Assembly: GCF_006476045.1 (NCBI RefSeq)
Contig: NZ_SRZY01000011.1
Span: forward strand, 310,001-374,000
Reading direction: 5' to 3'
Source: Sphingobacterium lumbrici
Lineage (GTDB): Bacteria > Bacteroidota > Bacteroidia > Sphingobacteriales > Sphingobacteriaceae
Length of the DNA: 64,000 nucleotides
Shown here: piece after piece, positions 8,915 through 17,591 of the stretch
How positions within the stretch are numbered: position 1 is the stretch's first letter
How the letters are laid out: each line of letters starts with the position of its first letter
Made by a program: the position numbers and the translations under genes
The notes under the pieces: model-generated
The model's database searches: none
What the model saw: the letters and a program-made list of their open reading frames with translations, nothing else
Told to the model about the DNA's origin: nothing

Positions 8915-8945
8915 TCGTGAATGCAAAGCATTTTATATAAGTTTG
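8915..8945 (+). promoter_or_regulatory. Putative promoter, motif shared with 23201-23230
   Basis: The stretch ends in TAAGTTTG (8938-8945), an exact Bacteroidota -7 box (TAnnTTTG), 17 bases before the dehydratase start. Positions 8915-8944 match 23201-23230 at 27 of 30 bases, and the likeness reaches a few bases further upstream. AATGC-AAA-GCATT inside it is a perfect short inverted repeat. It may let the second half of the cluster be transcribed separately. The -33 element is unclear. Confidence 0.5.
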
Positions 8946-8962
8946 AAAGCTAAAGAGGATAT

Positions 8963-9334
8963 ATGCTTTTACAAGACTTTTATACGTTGCGAGCGTTGGA
9001 GCAGATCGATAATCAAAAATATATCGCGTGCATTACGCTGAATAAAGACCATGATATTTTCAAAGGACACTTTCCAAATCATCCAGTTACTCCGGGTGTA
9101 TGCATGATTCAGATTATTAAAGAGCTCACCGAAAGTATAGTCGAAAAACCGCTCTTTATGCACAAAGCATCTAACGTTAAATTCATGGCGTTGATTAATC
9201 CAGAAATTAACCCTGATCTAAAATTAGAACTTGACATTTCGGGATCCGGAGAGTCAGAATATAAAGTGAAAAATATCAGCTACTTTGACGACACCGTAGC
9301 GTTGAAGTTGGTAAGTACGTATAGATTGAAGTAA
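8963..9334 (+). CDS. FabZ/ApeI-like 3-hydroxyacyl-ACP dehydratase
   Basis: A 123-residue hot-dog protein. FKGHFPNHPVTPGV carries the catalytic His36 of the FabZ/FabA family. The acidic residue that FabZ has five positions after the PG glycine is Gln50 here (PGVCMIQII), which is unusual and may mean altered chemistry or a different partner residue. The expected role is dehydration of the 3-hydroxyacyl-ACP intermediate to give the conjugated double bonds. The gene has its own putative promoter at 8915-8945 and is followed after one base by an unknown exported protein. Confidence 0.85.
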   Translation: MLLQDFYTLRALEQIDNQKYIACITLNKDHDIFKGHFPNHPVTPGVCMIQIIKELTESIVEKPLFMHKASNVKFMALINPEINPDLKLELDISGSGESEYKVKNISYFDDTVALKLVSTYRLK

Positions 9335-9335
9335 T

Positions 9336-9824
9336 ATGAAGATTTTAGTAGCTCTAGTTGTTTCCTTTTTCTGGATGTCCTCAATCGATCTGGGCAGTAT
9401 TCGTGCCGATTTTGAGAAAGCAGAAAATTCGAAAGCAAATACCGAACACTTGTATAATCTACTGAAAGATTATGATAAAGGTGACCCTGTTATCCAGGCG
9501 TATAAAGGAGCAGCATATAGTTTACAGGCGCGATATACTACGGATAAAAAAGATAAGAAAGAATTATTTGTAGCTGGTGTCAAAGATATAGAAGCGGCCA
9601 TAAAGAGTGCCCCGAATAATGTGGAAATTAGATTAATACGTCTGATTATTCAAGAGAATACGCCTAAGATGCTAAAATATAAGATGGAGATTGACACCGA
9701 TAAGCAAATGATCTTGACGAATTTCTCTGCTCAACATACTGCTGTAAAAGGTCTTATAAGACGATATGCGACAAAACGTTCTACAGTTTTCACCGCTTCA
9801 GAAATGGACAAGTTATCAAAATAA
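9336..9824 (+). CDS. Unknown exported protein of the polyene cluster
   Basis: 162 residues of no family I recognise. A short hydrophobic N-terminus (MKILVALVVSFFWMSS) looks like a signal peptide or anchor. The mature part is helical and charged, and a pattern such as DPVIQAYKGAAYSLQARY followed by GVKDIEAAIKSAPNNVEIRL is reminiscent of TPR-like helical hairpins. It starts one base after the dehydratase gene and ends 11 bases before the glycosyltransferase, so it probably belongs to the pigment pathway, perhaps in the periplasm. Confidence 0.75.
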   Translation: MKILVALVVSFFWMSSIDLGSIRADFEKAENSKANTEHLYNLLKDYDKGDPVIQAYKGAAYSLQARYTTDKKDKKELFVAGVKDIEAAIKSAPNNVEIRLIRLIIQENTPKMLKYKMEIDTDKQMILTNFSAQHTAVKGLIRRYATKRSTVFTASEMDKLSK

Positions 9825-9835
9825 ATGCGCTAGAG

Positions 9836-11023
9836 ATGCATGAGCCGATCCATATACAAATGAGCCGATTAGGTATAGCGGTTATTGTACCGACCTATAA
9901 TAACCACAAAACCCTACAACGTGTTTTGGATGGGATGTTAGCATATACCGATCAGATCATTGTTGTGAATGATGGTTCTACAGATGGCACCTCACAAATT
10001 CTAACGGCATATCCGCAATTGCATCACATCACTTTCCCGGAGAATAAAGGTAAAGGGATGGCTTTGCGCTCGGGGCTAAAAAAAGCAAAAGACTTGGGTT
10101 TCAAATACGCCATAACAATCGATTCTGACGGACAGCATTATGCCAGCGATTTGCCCATTTTTGTGGAGGAAATAAGTGATGCGACACAGCCCCTGCTGTT
10201 GATAGGTAGTCGGAATATGGCGCATGAGTCCGTTCCCAAAAAAAGTAGTTTTGGAAATAAATTTTCCAACTTTTGGTTTTGGTTTGAGACTGGAATCAAG
10301 TTGAGCGACACCCAATCCGGATATCGCGCCTATCCCTTGGAAGTAATTCCAGCTCGTTTTTACACGCGCAAATTTGAATTTGAGATAGAGATCATCGTAA
10401 GATCAGCCTGGAATGGTGTCGCGGTAAAAAATGTGCCTATCCGGGTATTATATGATCCGGAGGAACGGATATCACACTTTAGACCATTCAGGGATTTTAC
10501 GCGAATCAGTATGTTGAATACGGTATTGGTGTTTTTAACCTTTTTCTATATTATTCCGCGTAATTTTATCCGTTCTTTCAAAAAAAAAAGTCTAACTGAT
10601 TTTGTGAAAGAAAATATTTTTGGAAGTGAAGATTCTCCTGAAAAAATGGCTGCTTCCATTGGTTTAGGAGTATTCATGGGTATAGCACCTGTGTGGGGTT
10701 TTCAGACAGCTATAGTGATTATTTTATCTGTGTTTCTGCGTTTAAATAAAATTTTGGCTTTTACCTTTTCAAATATTAGCCTCCCCCCTTTTATCCCCAT
10801 AATTATATACGGCTCCTTAGCGGTCGGGAGTCTGTTGATACCTTCTGTAAACCAGCAAAGTTTATTTCTTCCCGATGAGATTAGTTTTGCAACTATTCAA
10901 TCCCATTTAACTCAATATTTAGTAGGGAGTCTTATCTTAGCTACAGCAATGGCATTACTTATCGGTTTTGGTAGTTATGTATTGATCAAATTAAGAAATA
11001 AAAAGACTGTATCTGCTGATTAA
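9836..11023 (+). CDS. Glycosyltransferase family 2 fused to DUF2062
   Basis: 395 residues in two parts. Residues about 10-225 are a GT-A glycosyltransferase: AVIVPTYNN, DGSTDGT and the metal-binding DSDGQH. The C-terminal part begins about residue 255 at SPEKMAASIGLGVFMG and has several membrane helices, matching DUF2062. The enzyme would transfer a sugar to a lipid or polyene acceptor at the inner membrane. Such fusions occur in flexirubin/aryl-polyene clusters. Another in-frame ATG at 9860 (MSRLGIAV) is also possible as the start. It overlaps the MMPL gene by one base. Confidence 0.87.
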   Translation: MHEPIHIQMSRLGIAVIVPTYNNHKTLQRVLDGMLAYTDQIIVVNDGSTDGTSQILTAYPQLHHITFPENKGKGMALRSGLKKAKDLGFKYAITIDSDGQHYASDLPIFVEEISDATQPLLLIGSRNMAHESVPKKSSFGNKFSNFWFWFETGIKLSDTQSGYRAYPLEVIPARFYTRKFEFEIEIIVRSAWNGVAVKNVPIRVLYDPEERISHFRPFRDFTRISMLNTVLVFLTFFYIIPRNFIRSFKKKSLTDFVKENIFGSEDSPEKMAASIGLGVFMGIAPVWGFQTAIVIILSVFLRLNKILAFTFSNISLPPFIPIIIYGSLAVGSLLIPSVNQQSLFLPDEISFATIQSHLTQYLVGSLILATAMALLIGFGSYVLIKLRNKKTVSAD

Positions 11024-14000
11024 TGCACAACGTATTTTACCATATCTATTGTTGGGTACAACGGAATCGCTTTTTTTCGTGTTGTGTTGCAGCGTTATTT
11101 CTTGTCATCTTTGGATATTTGGCCTCCAAGATCCGTTTTGAAGAGGATATCACACAGATTATTCCTAAAAGTGAGAGATCTAACTTAACGACCAAAGCAA
11201 TCCAACAAATTAACTTTTCGGATAAAATCACTGTTCTTTTGGAGAAGGGAGATGAAGGCAATGTCGACGATGTCATTTCCTTAGCCCAGGAAATTGCAGA
11301 TACGCTATCACAGGATACGTTGTATATTTCTGAAATCATAGGACAAATAAACGATGAAGATCTCGCGGAAACGTATGATTTCGTTTTCCAAAATCTGCCG
11401 ATTTTTTTAACATCAACAGATTATGACAGCATTGCAAAAAAAATTGCCCCCGCAGCAATAAAGGCAAAAGCTGCCGCCAATTATCACGCGTTGATCTCGC
11501 CTACGGGATTTGTGGCCGCCGATTTCATTCAAAAGGATCCGTTAGGATTGGCTTTTCTGGGATTGGCGAAATTGCAGGAGATAAATATAGGCGAGCATTT
11601 TATGCTGTACAATGGATTTGTTACTTCCAGGGATTCCAGTGCGGTGCTTCTGTTTCTAACACCTAAATATGCCGGTGTTGAAACGGAACATAATAAAGCC
11701 TTTGCCGATGAATTACATGCTATACAGCAGAGGTTGAATGTAAAATATCAAAATAAAGCTAATGTTTCTTATTTCGGTTCAGCTTTAGTTGCAGTAGCTA
11801 ATGCTGATCAAATCAAATCAGACATTGCAAAGACGGTGCTGATTTCAATGAGTATTTTGATGATTCTTCTGGTTGTTTTTTACCGTAGGATCTATATTCC
11901 GTTACTCGTGTTTGTCCCCACGATTTTCGCAGGCGTGTTCGCTTTAGGTTGTATATATGTATATAAGCCTGTGATATCAGCCATTTCGATCAGTATAGGA
12001 GCGGTTTTAATCGGAATTACGATAGATTATGCACTGCATGTGCTGACACATTATAAAAAGAATACGGACGTTAAAATATTGTATAAGGAATTGACGAAAC
12101 CTCTTATCATGAGTGGAGCGACTACTTCAGTAGCCTTTTTATGTTTGTTGTTTGTGCATTCTGAAGCACTGATAGATCTCGGTATTTTCGCAGCTATCAC
12201 TGTCTTCTCTTCCGCGGTATTCACGTTATTGATCATCCCTCATCTTTATCGTGCAAAGAGGGAACTGATACATAATAGTTTTATAGATAAAATTGCGGCA
12301 TTTCCGTTTGAACGCAGTAAACCCCTGATCGGAGTCTGTCTGCTATTGATTTTTGTTAGCTTTTTTACGAGCCGCAATGTCACTTTTAATGATGATTTGT
12401 CGGCTTTGAATTATGTTCCAGCAGATTTGAAAGAGGTGGAGCAAAAGCTTGATAAGTTAACGAACTCATCTGCTAAGTCTTTGTATGCTGTGGCTACCGG
12501 AAATACGCTAGACACAGCATTAGACCGCAATGCAGAAGTTGCCAATGTACTGTTGGCCGCGAAAGCGCGCGGGGAGATCATAAGTTTCTCCAATAGCAAT
12601 ACGCTGCTGCGGTCTGCACGGGATCAGCGCCAACAGATCGCGGAGTGGAATTCTTTTTGGCAGTATCACAACAAAAAAACGTTGGAAAGACAGCTACAAC
12701 GAGAAGGAGCAGCTTACGGTTTTACGGCTGATGCGCATCAGGAATTTTATAACCTTTTGGCGAAGGATTTTACACCATTGACCTATAGCGATTTTCAGGA
12801 TGTTCCGAATATGGGGTTAAAAGACTTCGTTGCAAGTAAAGGACATTTTTTTACCGTATCGAGTTTGGTAAAATTGGAGGAAGTGCACCGAAAGGAAGTT
12901 ATCAGGTCCTTGGAATTGTTGGAAGGTGTGGTCGTGGTTGATAGGAAGCAATTAAATGAAACATATTTAGGAAAACTTCGGGACGATTTTAATTCGCTTG
13001 TCGGTTATTCATTTGTGGCAGTTTTGCTGATACTTTGGTTCTTTTTTAAACGGATAGAATTGGTTTTACTGGCTTCTATCCCGATCGGACTGACGGGGCT
13101 AGTTACTGCCGGCTTAATGGGGGTTTTCGGGCTTGAATTCAATATTTTCAGTGCCATTGTTTGTACGTTAATATTTGGACATGGAGTTGATTTTAGTATC
13201 TTCATGACAACGGCGCTTCAAAAACAATACGCCACAGGAAAGGACGAATTACAAATCTACCGTACATCAATCTTATTGGCCGTTTTGACGACTGTTTTGG
13301 CGATCGGTGCACTCATATTCGCCAAACATCCGGCATTGATTTCTATTTCTTCTGTGTCATTGATCGGCGTGTTTGCTGCGGTTATCATCACCTTCGTTTT
13401 CTATCCGATATTATTCCGATTTTTTATTTCTGATCGCGCAAAAAAAGGAAAATCTCCTTTTACGTTAACCATCTTAATCTTTTCTATTTTGCTTTTTGCC
13501 TACTATGGTCTGGGATGTTTGATCATGTCGGGTGTAGGGAGATTTATTTTTCCACTTCTTCCGATAGGCAGAGAGCGGCAGAAAAGCTTGTTCCGCAGCA
13601 TGACAGGGACGTTCATGAAGTCGGTGTTGTATTTCCATCCGTTAACACGCAAGAAGACCCTTAACCTGTATCAGGAAAATTTTAAAAAACCAGCTGTTAT
13701 TATTGCTAATCATAGCTCTTTTTTAGATACACTTACAATGGGCATGCTGATCCCGAAAATGATAGTGTTGGTAAACGACTGGGTTTGGAGATCCCCGATT
13801 TTTGGAAAAGCTGTTCAAGCTTTGGGATTTTATCCGATAAGTAAGGGAGTAGAAGAAAGTTTGGATTTTATTCGGCAAAAAGTTGAAAGTGGTTTTTCGA
13901 TTGTTGTTTTTCCAGAAGGAACACGCTCTTATGATAATAGGATCGGACGTTTTCACAAAGGCGCATTTTATTTGGCGGAACAACTTAAAATGGATATCCT

Positions 14001-14688
14001 TCCTGTTTACATACACGGAAATGGAGATGTATTGCCAAAAGGTGATTTCATGATATTTGATGGGAAACTGACTTACGTTATCGGTAAGCGAATAGCAATT
14101 GACGATTTTACTTTTGGAGTCTCCTATTCGGATCGAACGAAAATCATATCAGCCTATTTCCGGCAGGAATACACGATATGGAGGGGAAAATTGGAAGATG
14201 AGCATTATTTTATATCCAAAATAAATATTGCCTACCTATATAAAGATCAGGAGATAATGCAGTCTGTGCGGGTAAGTTTGGAAACGAATAAAATGCTTTT
14301 TTATAATCTGAATGCACATATATCTGGACAATATAATATCGTAGTGCATATTTCTGATACCTATGGCGAATTGGATTATTTACTGTCCTTGCAGGATGGG
14401 GCTAGAAAATTAGTGGGCGTCATAGCTGATCAAGAAAAACGGGAAGTGGCTGACAGTATTTATTGGAAGCAGCACCGACGCATTCGATTCGAAGGGAAAA
14501 TGGAAAAGGGCGATATGTTGTTGATATCATGTCGTTTAGGGATTAATGAAATAACAACGATTGATTTTGCTGGTTTTTCAAAAATAATCAATGTGAACAC
14601 GTTGAATGATTTGGATTTCCTGATCCAACAAGGATTCGAAAAAATCTGTGTTGGACACAAAATTGAACTTTACAAGAAAGTAATATGA
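11023..14688 (+). CDS. MMPL/RND exporter fused to PlsC acyltransferase, decayed methyltransferase-like tail
   Basis: 1221 residues. The first 870 or so form an RND-type exporter: one N-terminal helix, a periplasmic loop, a helix bundle (about 270-420), a second loop and a second bundle (about 665-870). Residues about 880-1050 are a 1-acylglycerol-3-phosphate acyltransferase-like domain with His897-x4-Asp902 in NHSSFLD and PEGTRS from Pro964. The last 150 residues resemble the class I methyltransferase domain found in related fusions, but the expected glycine-rich SAM motif reads VVHISDTYGELDY, so methyl transfer is unlikely. Probably this protein acylates or exports the polyene lipid. Its stop overlaps the next start (ATGA). 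Confidence 0.87.
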   Translation: MHNVFYHIYCWVQRNRFFSCCVAALFLVIFGYLASKIRFEEDITQIIPKSERSNLTTKAIQQINFSDKITVLLEKGDEGNVDDVISLAQEIADTLSQDTLYISEIIGQINDEDLAETYDFVFQNLPIFLTSTDYDSIAKKIAPAAIKAKAAANYHALISPTGFVAADFIQKDPLGLAFLGLAKLQEINIGEHFMLYNGFVTSRDSSAVLLFLTPKYAGVETEHNKAFADELHAIQQRLNVKYQNKANVSYFGSALVAVANADQIKSDIAKTVLISMSILMILLVVFYRRIYIPLLVFVPTIFAGVFALGCIYVYKPVISAISISIGAVLIGITIDYALHVLTHYKKNTDVKILYKELTKPLIMSGATTSVAFLCLLFVHSEALIDLGIFAAITVFSSAVFTLLIIPHLYRAKRELIHNSFIDKIAAFPFERSKPLIGVCLLLIFVSFFTSRNVTFNDDLSALNYVPADLKEVEQKLDKLTNSSAKSLYAVATGNTLDTALDRNAEVANVLLAAKARGEIISFSNSNTLLRSARDQRQQIAEWNSFWQYHNKKTLERQLQREGAAYGFTADAHQEFYNLLAKDFTPLTYSDFQDVPNMGLKDFVASKGHFFTVSSLVKLEEVHRKEVIRSLELLEGVVVVDRKQLNETYLGKLRDDFNSLVGYSFVAVLLILWFFFKRIELVLLASIPIGLTGLVTAGLMGVFGLEFNIFSAIVCTLIFGHGVDFSIFMTTALQKQYATGKDELQIYRTSILLAVLTTVLAIGALIFAKHPALISISSVSLIGVFAAVIITFVFYPILFRFFISDRAKKGKSPFTLTILIFSILLFAYYGLGCLIMSGVGRFIFPLLPIGRERQKSLFRSMTGTFMKSVLYFHPLTRKKTLNLYQENFKKPAVIIANHSSFLDTLTMGMLIPKMIVLVNDWVWRSPIFGKAVQALGFYPISKGVEESLDFIRQKVESGFSIVVFPEGTRSYDNRIGRFHKGAFYLAEQLKMDILPVYIHGNGDVLPKGDFMIFDGKLTYVIGKRIAIDDFTFGVSYSDRTKIISAYFRQEYTIWRGKLEDEHYFISKINIAYLYKDQEIMQSVRVSLETNKMLFYNLNAHISGQYNIVVHISDTYGELDYLLSLQDGARKLVGVIADQEKREVADSIYWKQHRRIRFEGKMEKGDMLLISCRLGINEITTIDFAGFSKIINVNTLNDLDFLIQQGFEKICVGHKIELYKKVI

Positions 14689-16205
14689 ACCGTGAAGAGT
14701 TTGATGTCATAATAGTGGGTAGTGGGTTAGGGGGGCTGGTGTCTGCTGTTGTGATGGCCAAGCACGGTTATCGCGTTTGTGTTCTTGAAAAAAACAATCA
14801 GTTTGGAGGTAATTTGCAAACTTTCTCGCGAAATAAGAAGATATTCGACACGGGAGTGCACTATCTGGGCGGGTTGGATGAAGGACAAAATTTATTTCAA
14901 TATTTCGCTTATCTTGGCATAATGTCGTCGTTGAAGTTGGAGCGTATGCCAACAGTTTTTGATGAAATTTTATTTAGCGGCGATGAAAATAGATATCCCA
15001 TTGCGCAGGGATATGACAGGTTTGTAAATGAACTGCTGACTTATTTTCCAGACGAAGAGGATGCTTTGCGAAGGTATGTAACGGATTTACAGGATACGTG
15101 TAAGGCATTCCCGTTATATAACCTGGAAGATAAGGGGGGCTATTCGCAGAAGGTGTTAGATTTAAGCGTGAAGAAGTATTTTGACGATCTCACGGCTAAT
15201 AAAAAGCTGAAAGCGGTATTGGTGGGTGCTAATTTTTTGTATGCGGGAGAGGAGTCGAAAACACCATTCTATGTGCACGCGCTTTCTGTCAATTCATATA
15301 TATTAAGTGCTTTTCGCTGTGTAGATGGAGGAAGTCAGATTAGCAAGCTCTTGATTCGGGAACTCAGGAAACTTGGGGGTAAAGCTTACAAACGCCAAAA
15401 AGTCACAACGTATCATTTAAAGGAAGGGAAAATTTCCGCTGTCGAAACAACGGAGGGTAACCGGTATGCAGCTGATTTATTTATTTCAAATACAGATCCG
15501 AAATTAACACTGTATCAAATAGGACAGAATCATTTCCGTAAGGCTTATTTTGAGCGTATTACGGCGCTGCCTGCTACAGTGTCTTCTTTTAGTGTGCATT
15601 TGGTACTTATGGAAAAAAAAGTACCGTATAGCGCATCTAACCTTTTTTATCATCAGAATTCGGACTCGGTGTGGTCAGCTTCTGGATATGCAGCAACAGC
15701 CTGGCCTGCCATGTATATGCTTTCGATGACGGAAGACAAACAAAATGCAGGTTATGCGGATACGATGACCATTCTCACCTATATGCGGTTTGATGAAGTC
15801 GCGGAGTGGACGGATACGTCCAATACCGTGGTAGAAATCGGGGTTCGGGGAGCGTCGTATGAAAGATTTAAGCAACAGAAAATAGATCAAATGGTGGCCG
15901 AGGTAGAAAAGGAAATTCCTCATCTTCGTGAAGTTATTAAAGCAAGGTATGCCTCTACACCGTTATCTTATCGTGATTATATCGGCAATTTTGAGGGTAG
16001 TTTATACGGGCCTTTAAAGGATTATAATGATCCGCTGAGAACAATTATTTCTCCGAAATCAAAAATTCCAAATCTTTATTTTACAGGGCAAGGGGTAAAT
16101 ATGCACGGAATTTTGGGGGTCACTATAGGTGGGATAGCTACTTGTGCCGAAATTTTAGGACATGCTTATTTAATTCGTCATATCCGGGAATCATTATCTT
16201 CTTGA
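14685..16205 (+). CDS. FAD-dependent phytoene desaturase-like oxidoreductase
   Basis: 506 residues of the CrtI/retinol-saturase-like flavoprotein group. The N-terminus DVIIVGSGLGGLVSA gives the dinucleotide-binding GxGxxG, followed by the acidic strand end VLEKNNQFGGN; the C-terminus has YFTGQGVNMHGILGV, the second FAD-binding patch. In pigment clusters such enzymes saturate or desaturate the conjugated chain or modify the aryl head. Substrate is inferred. The gene overlaps the MMPL fusion by 4 bases. Length is normal for the family. Confidence 0.87.
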   Translation: MNREEFDVIIVGSGLGGLVSAVVMAKHGYRVCVLEKNNQFGGNLQTFSRNKKIFDTGVHYLGGLDEGQNLFQYFAYLGIMSSLKLERMPTVFDEILFSGDENRYPIAQGYDRFVNELLTYFPDEEDALRRYVTDLQDTCKAFPLYNLEDKGGYSQKVLDLSVKKYFDDLTANKKLKAVLVGANFLYAGEESKTPFYVHALSVNSYILSAFRCVDGGSQISKLLIRELRKLGGKAYKRQKVTTYHLKEGKISAVETTEGNRYAADLFISNTDPKLTLYQIGQNHFRKAYFERITALPATVSSFSVHLVLMEKKVPYSASNLFYHQNSDSVWSASGYAATAWPAMYMLSMTEDKQNAGYADTMTILTYMRFDEVAEWTDTSNTVVEIGVRGASYERFKQQKIDQMVAEVEKEIPHLREVIKARYASTPLSYRDYIGNFEGSLYGPLKDYNDPLRTIISPKSKIPNLYFTGQGVNMHGILGVTIGGIATCAEILGHAYLIRHIRESLSS

Positions 16206-16280
16206 TATCCGGTTTAATAATTGGCTTTAGTTTGTTTGTAGTTTATTATCTTCGGATAATTTTAACAATAAATATAGGAG

Positions 16281-17576
16281 ATGGGTAAAAGTACGATAGC
16301 CTACCGTTCGTTGGAGGAGATTAAATACTTTCAAGAGCAGTTACTAAAACTTCAATTGCAATATCTGGATGATCATTCTCCATTCTATAAACAGTTGTTT
16401 TCTACCCACGGGATCGAGGTGAACTCTATTGAAACGATAGAAGACCTGAAAAGATTACCCCTCACCTCCAAGAATGATTTACAATTGTACAATGATGATT
16501 TTTTTTGTGTTCCTCAACATAAAATTGTCGATTACTGTACGACCTCCGGTACCTTAGGATCACCGGTGACTTTTGGTTTAACGGATGAGGATCTGGATCG
16601 ATTGGCAAAAAATGAAATGCAATCTTTTCAAATTGCAGGTGTTCGGAAAGGTGATGTGGTACAGCTGATGACTACGATCGACCGTAGATTTATGGCTGGA
16701 TTAGCCTATTTTTTGGGTCTCCGAAAATTAGGCGCGGGGATCATTCGCGTTGGATCAGGCATTCCTCAGATGCAATGGGATTCTATTCTTAAATACAACC
16801 CGCGTTATTTAGTTTCTGTTCCTTCTTTTCTTTTAAAATTGATAGAATTTGCGGAGCAGCATGGTATTGACTATAAAAAATCAAGTGTGAAGGGCGTGAT
16901 TTGTATCGGTGAAGCGCTTCGTGATAAGGAATTGAACAACACCGTGCTAACGCAGCGGATCTTGGACAAATGGGATATAAAATTGTATTCCACTTATGCT
17001 TCAACTGAGATGGGTGCCGCTTTTACGGAATGTGAATATTTTCAGGGAGGCCATGTTCAGCCAGAGTTGATTATTACAGAAATATTGGATGATGAAGATA
17101 AGCCTGTTACAGATGGCGAGAGCGGAGAATTAGTTGTCACCACATTGGGTGTACAGGGTCTACCCCTGTTGCGGTTCAAAACTGGCGATATTGTACGTAA
17201 GTATACGGCGCCCTGCAAATGTGGACGTAATACGTATCGAATAGGAGCTGTGGAAGGTCGAAAACAACATATGGTGAAGTATAAGGGAACAACTTTATAT
17301 CCACCGGCAATGCATGATCTATTAGCTGGTTTTCCCCAGATTTTGCTTCATCAAATTGAAATTTCACATAATGAAATTGGTACCGATGAGATCATTATTC
17401 GTGTATCCTCTTCCGATATATCAGAAGAATTTTTGAATGAAGTGAAGGATCATTTCCGTGCTAAGTTGCGCGTTGCGCCAAAGATCGAGTTTGTCGCTTT
17501 TGAAGAACTGCAACGATCGGTTTTCAATCCGTTAAGCCGGAAACCAATTACTTTTGTCGATAACAGAGAAGCATAA
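16281..17576 (+). CDS. PaaK-like AMP-forming ligase (aryl activation)
   Basis: 431 residues of the phenylacetate-CoA ligase branch of adenylate-forming enzymes. The phosphate-binding loop is TTSGTLGSP from Thr87; STYASTEMG, the GDIV motif in RFKTGDIVRKY and the metal-binding-like CKCGR are also visible. In an aryl-polyene or flexirubin pathway the natural job would be to activate the aromatic starter acid and load it on CoA or ACP. A 75-base gap precedes it, so it may have its own promoter, but it is on the same strand and closes the cluster; the next gene is convergent. Confidence 0.86.
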   Translation: MGKSTIAYRSLEEIKYFQEQLLKLQLQYLDDHSPFYKQLFSTHGIEVNSIETIEDLKRLPLTSKNDLQLYNDDFFCVPQHKIVDYCTTSGTLGSPVTFGLTDEDLDRLAKNEMQSFQIAGVRKGDVVQLMTTIDRRFMAGLAYFLGLRKLGAGIIRVGSGIPQMQWDSILKYNPRYLVSVPSFLLKLIEFAEQHGIDYKKSSVKGVICIGEALRDKELNNTVLTQRILDKWDIKLYSTYASTEMGAAFTECEYFQGGHVQPELIITEILDDEDKPVTDGESGELVVTTLGVQGLPLLRFKTGDIVRKYTAPCKCGRNTYRIGAVEGRKQHMVKYKGTTLYPPAMHDLLAGFPQILLHQIEISHNEIGTDEIIIRVSSSDISEEFLNEVKDHFRAKLRVAPKIEFVAFEELQRSVFNPLSRKPITFVDNREA

Positions 17577-17591
17577 AATACGTATTTTCTG

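Noticed and set aside
16206..16280. Promoter before the PaaK-like gene (TATCTTCG at 16248)
   Set aside because: The box has one mismatch and no TTG at the right distance; too weak to list.
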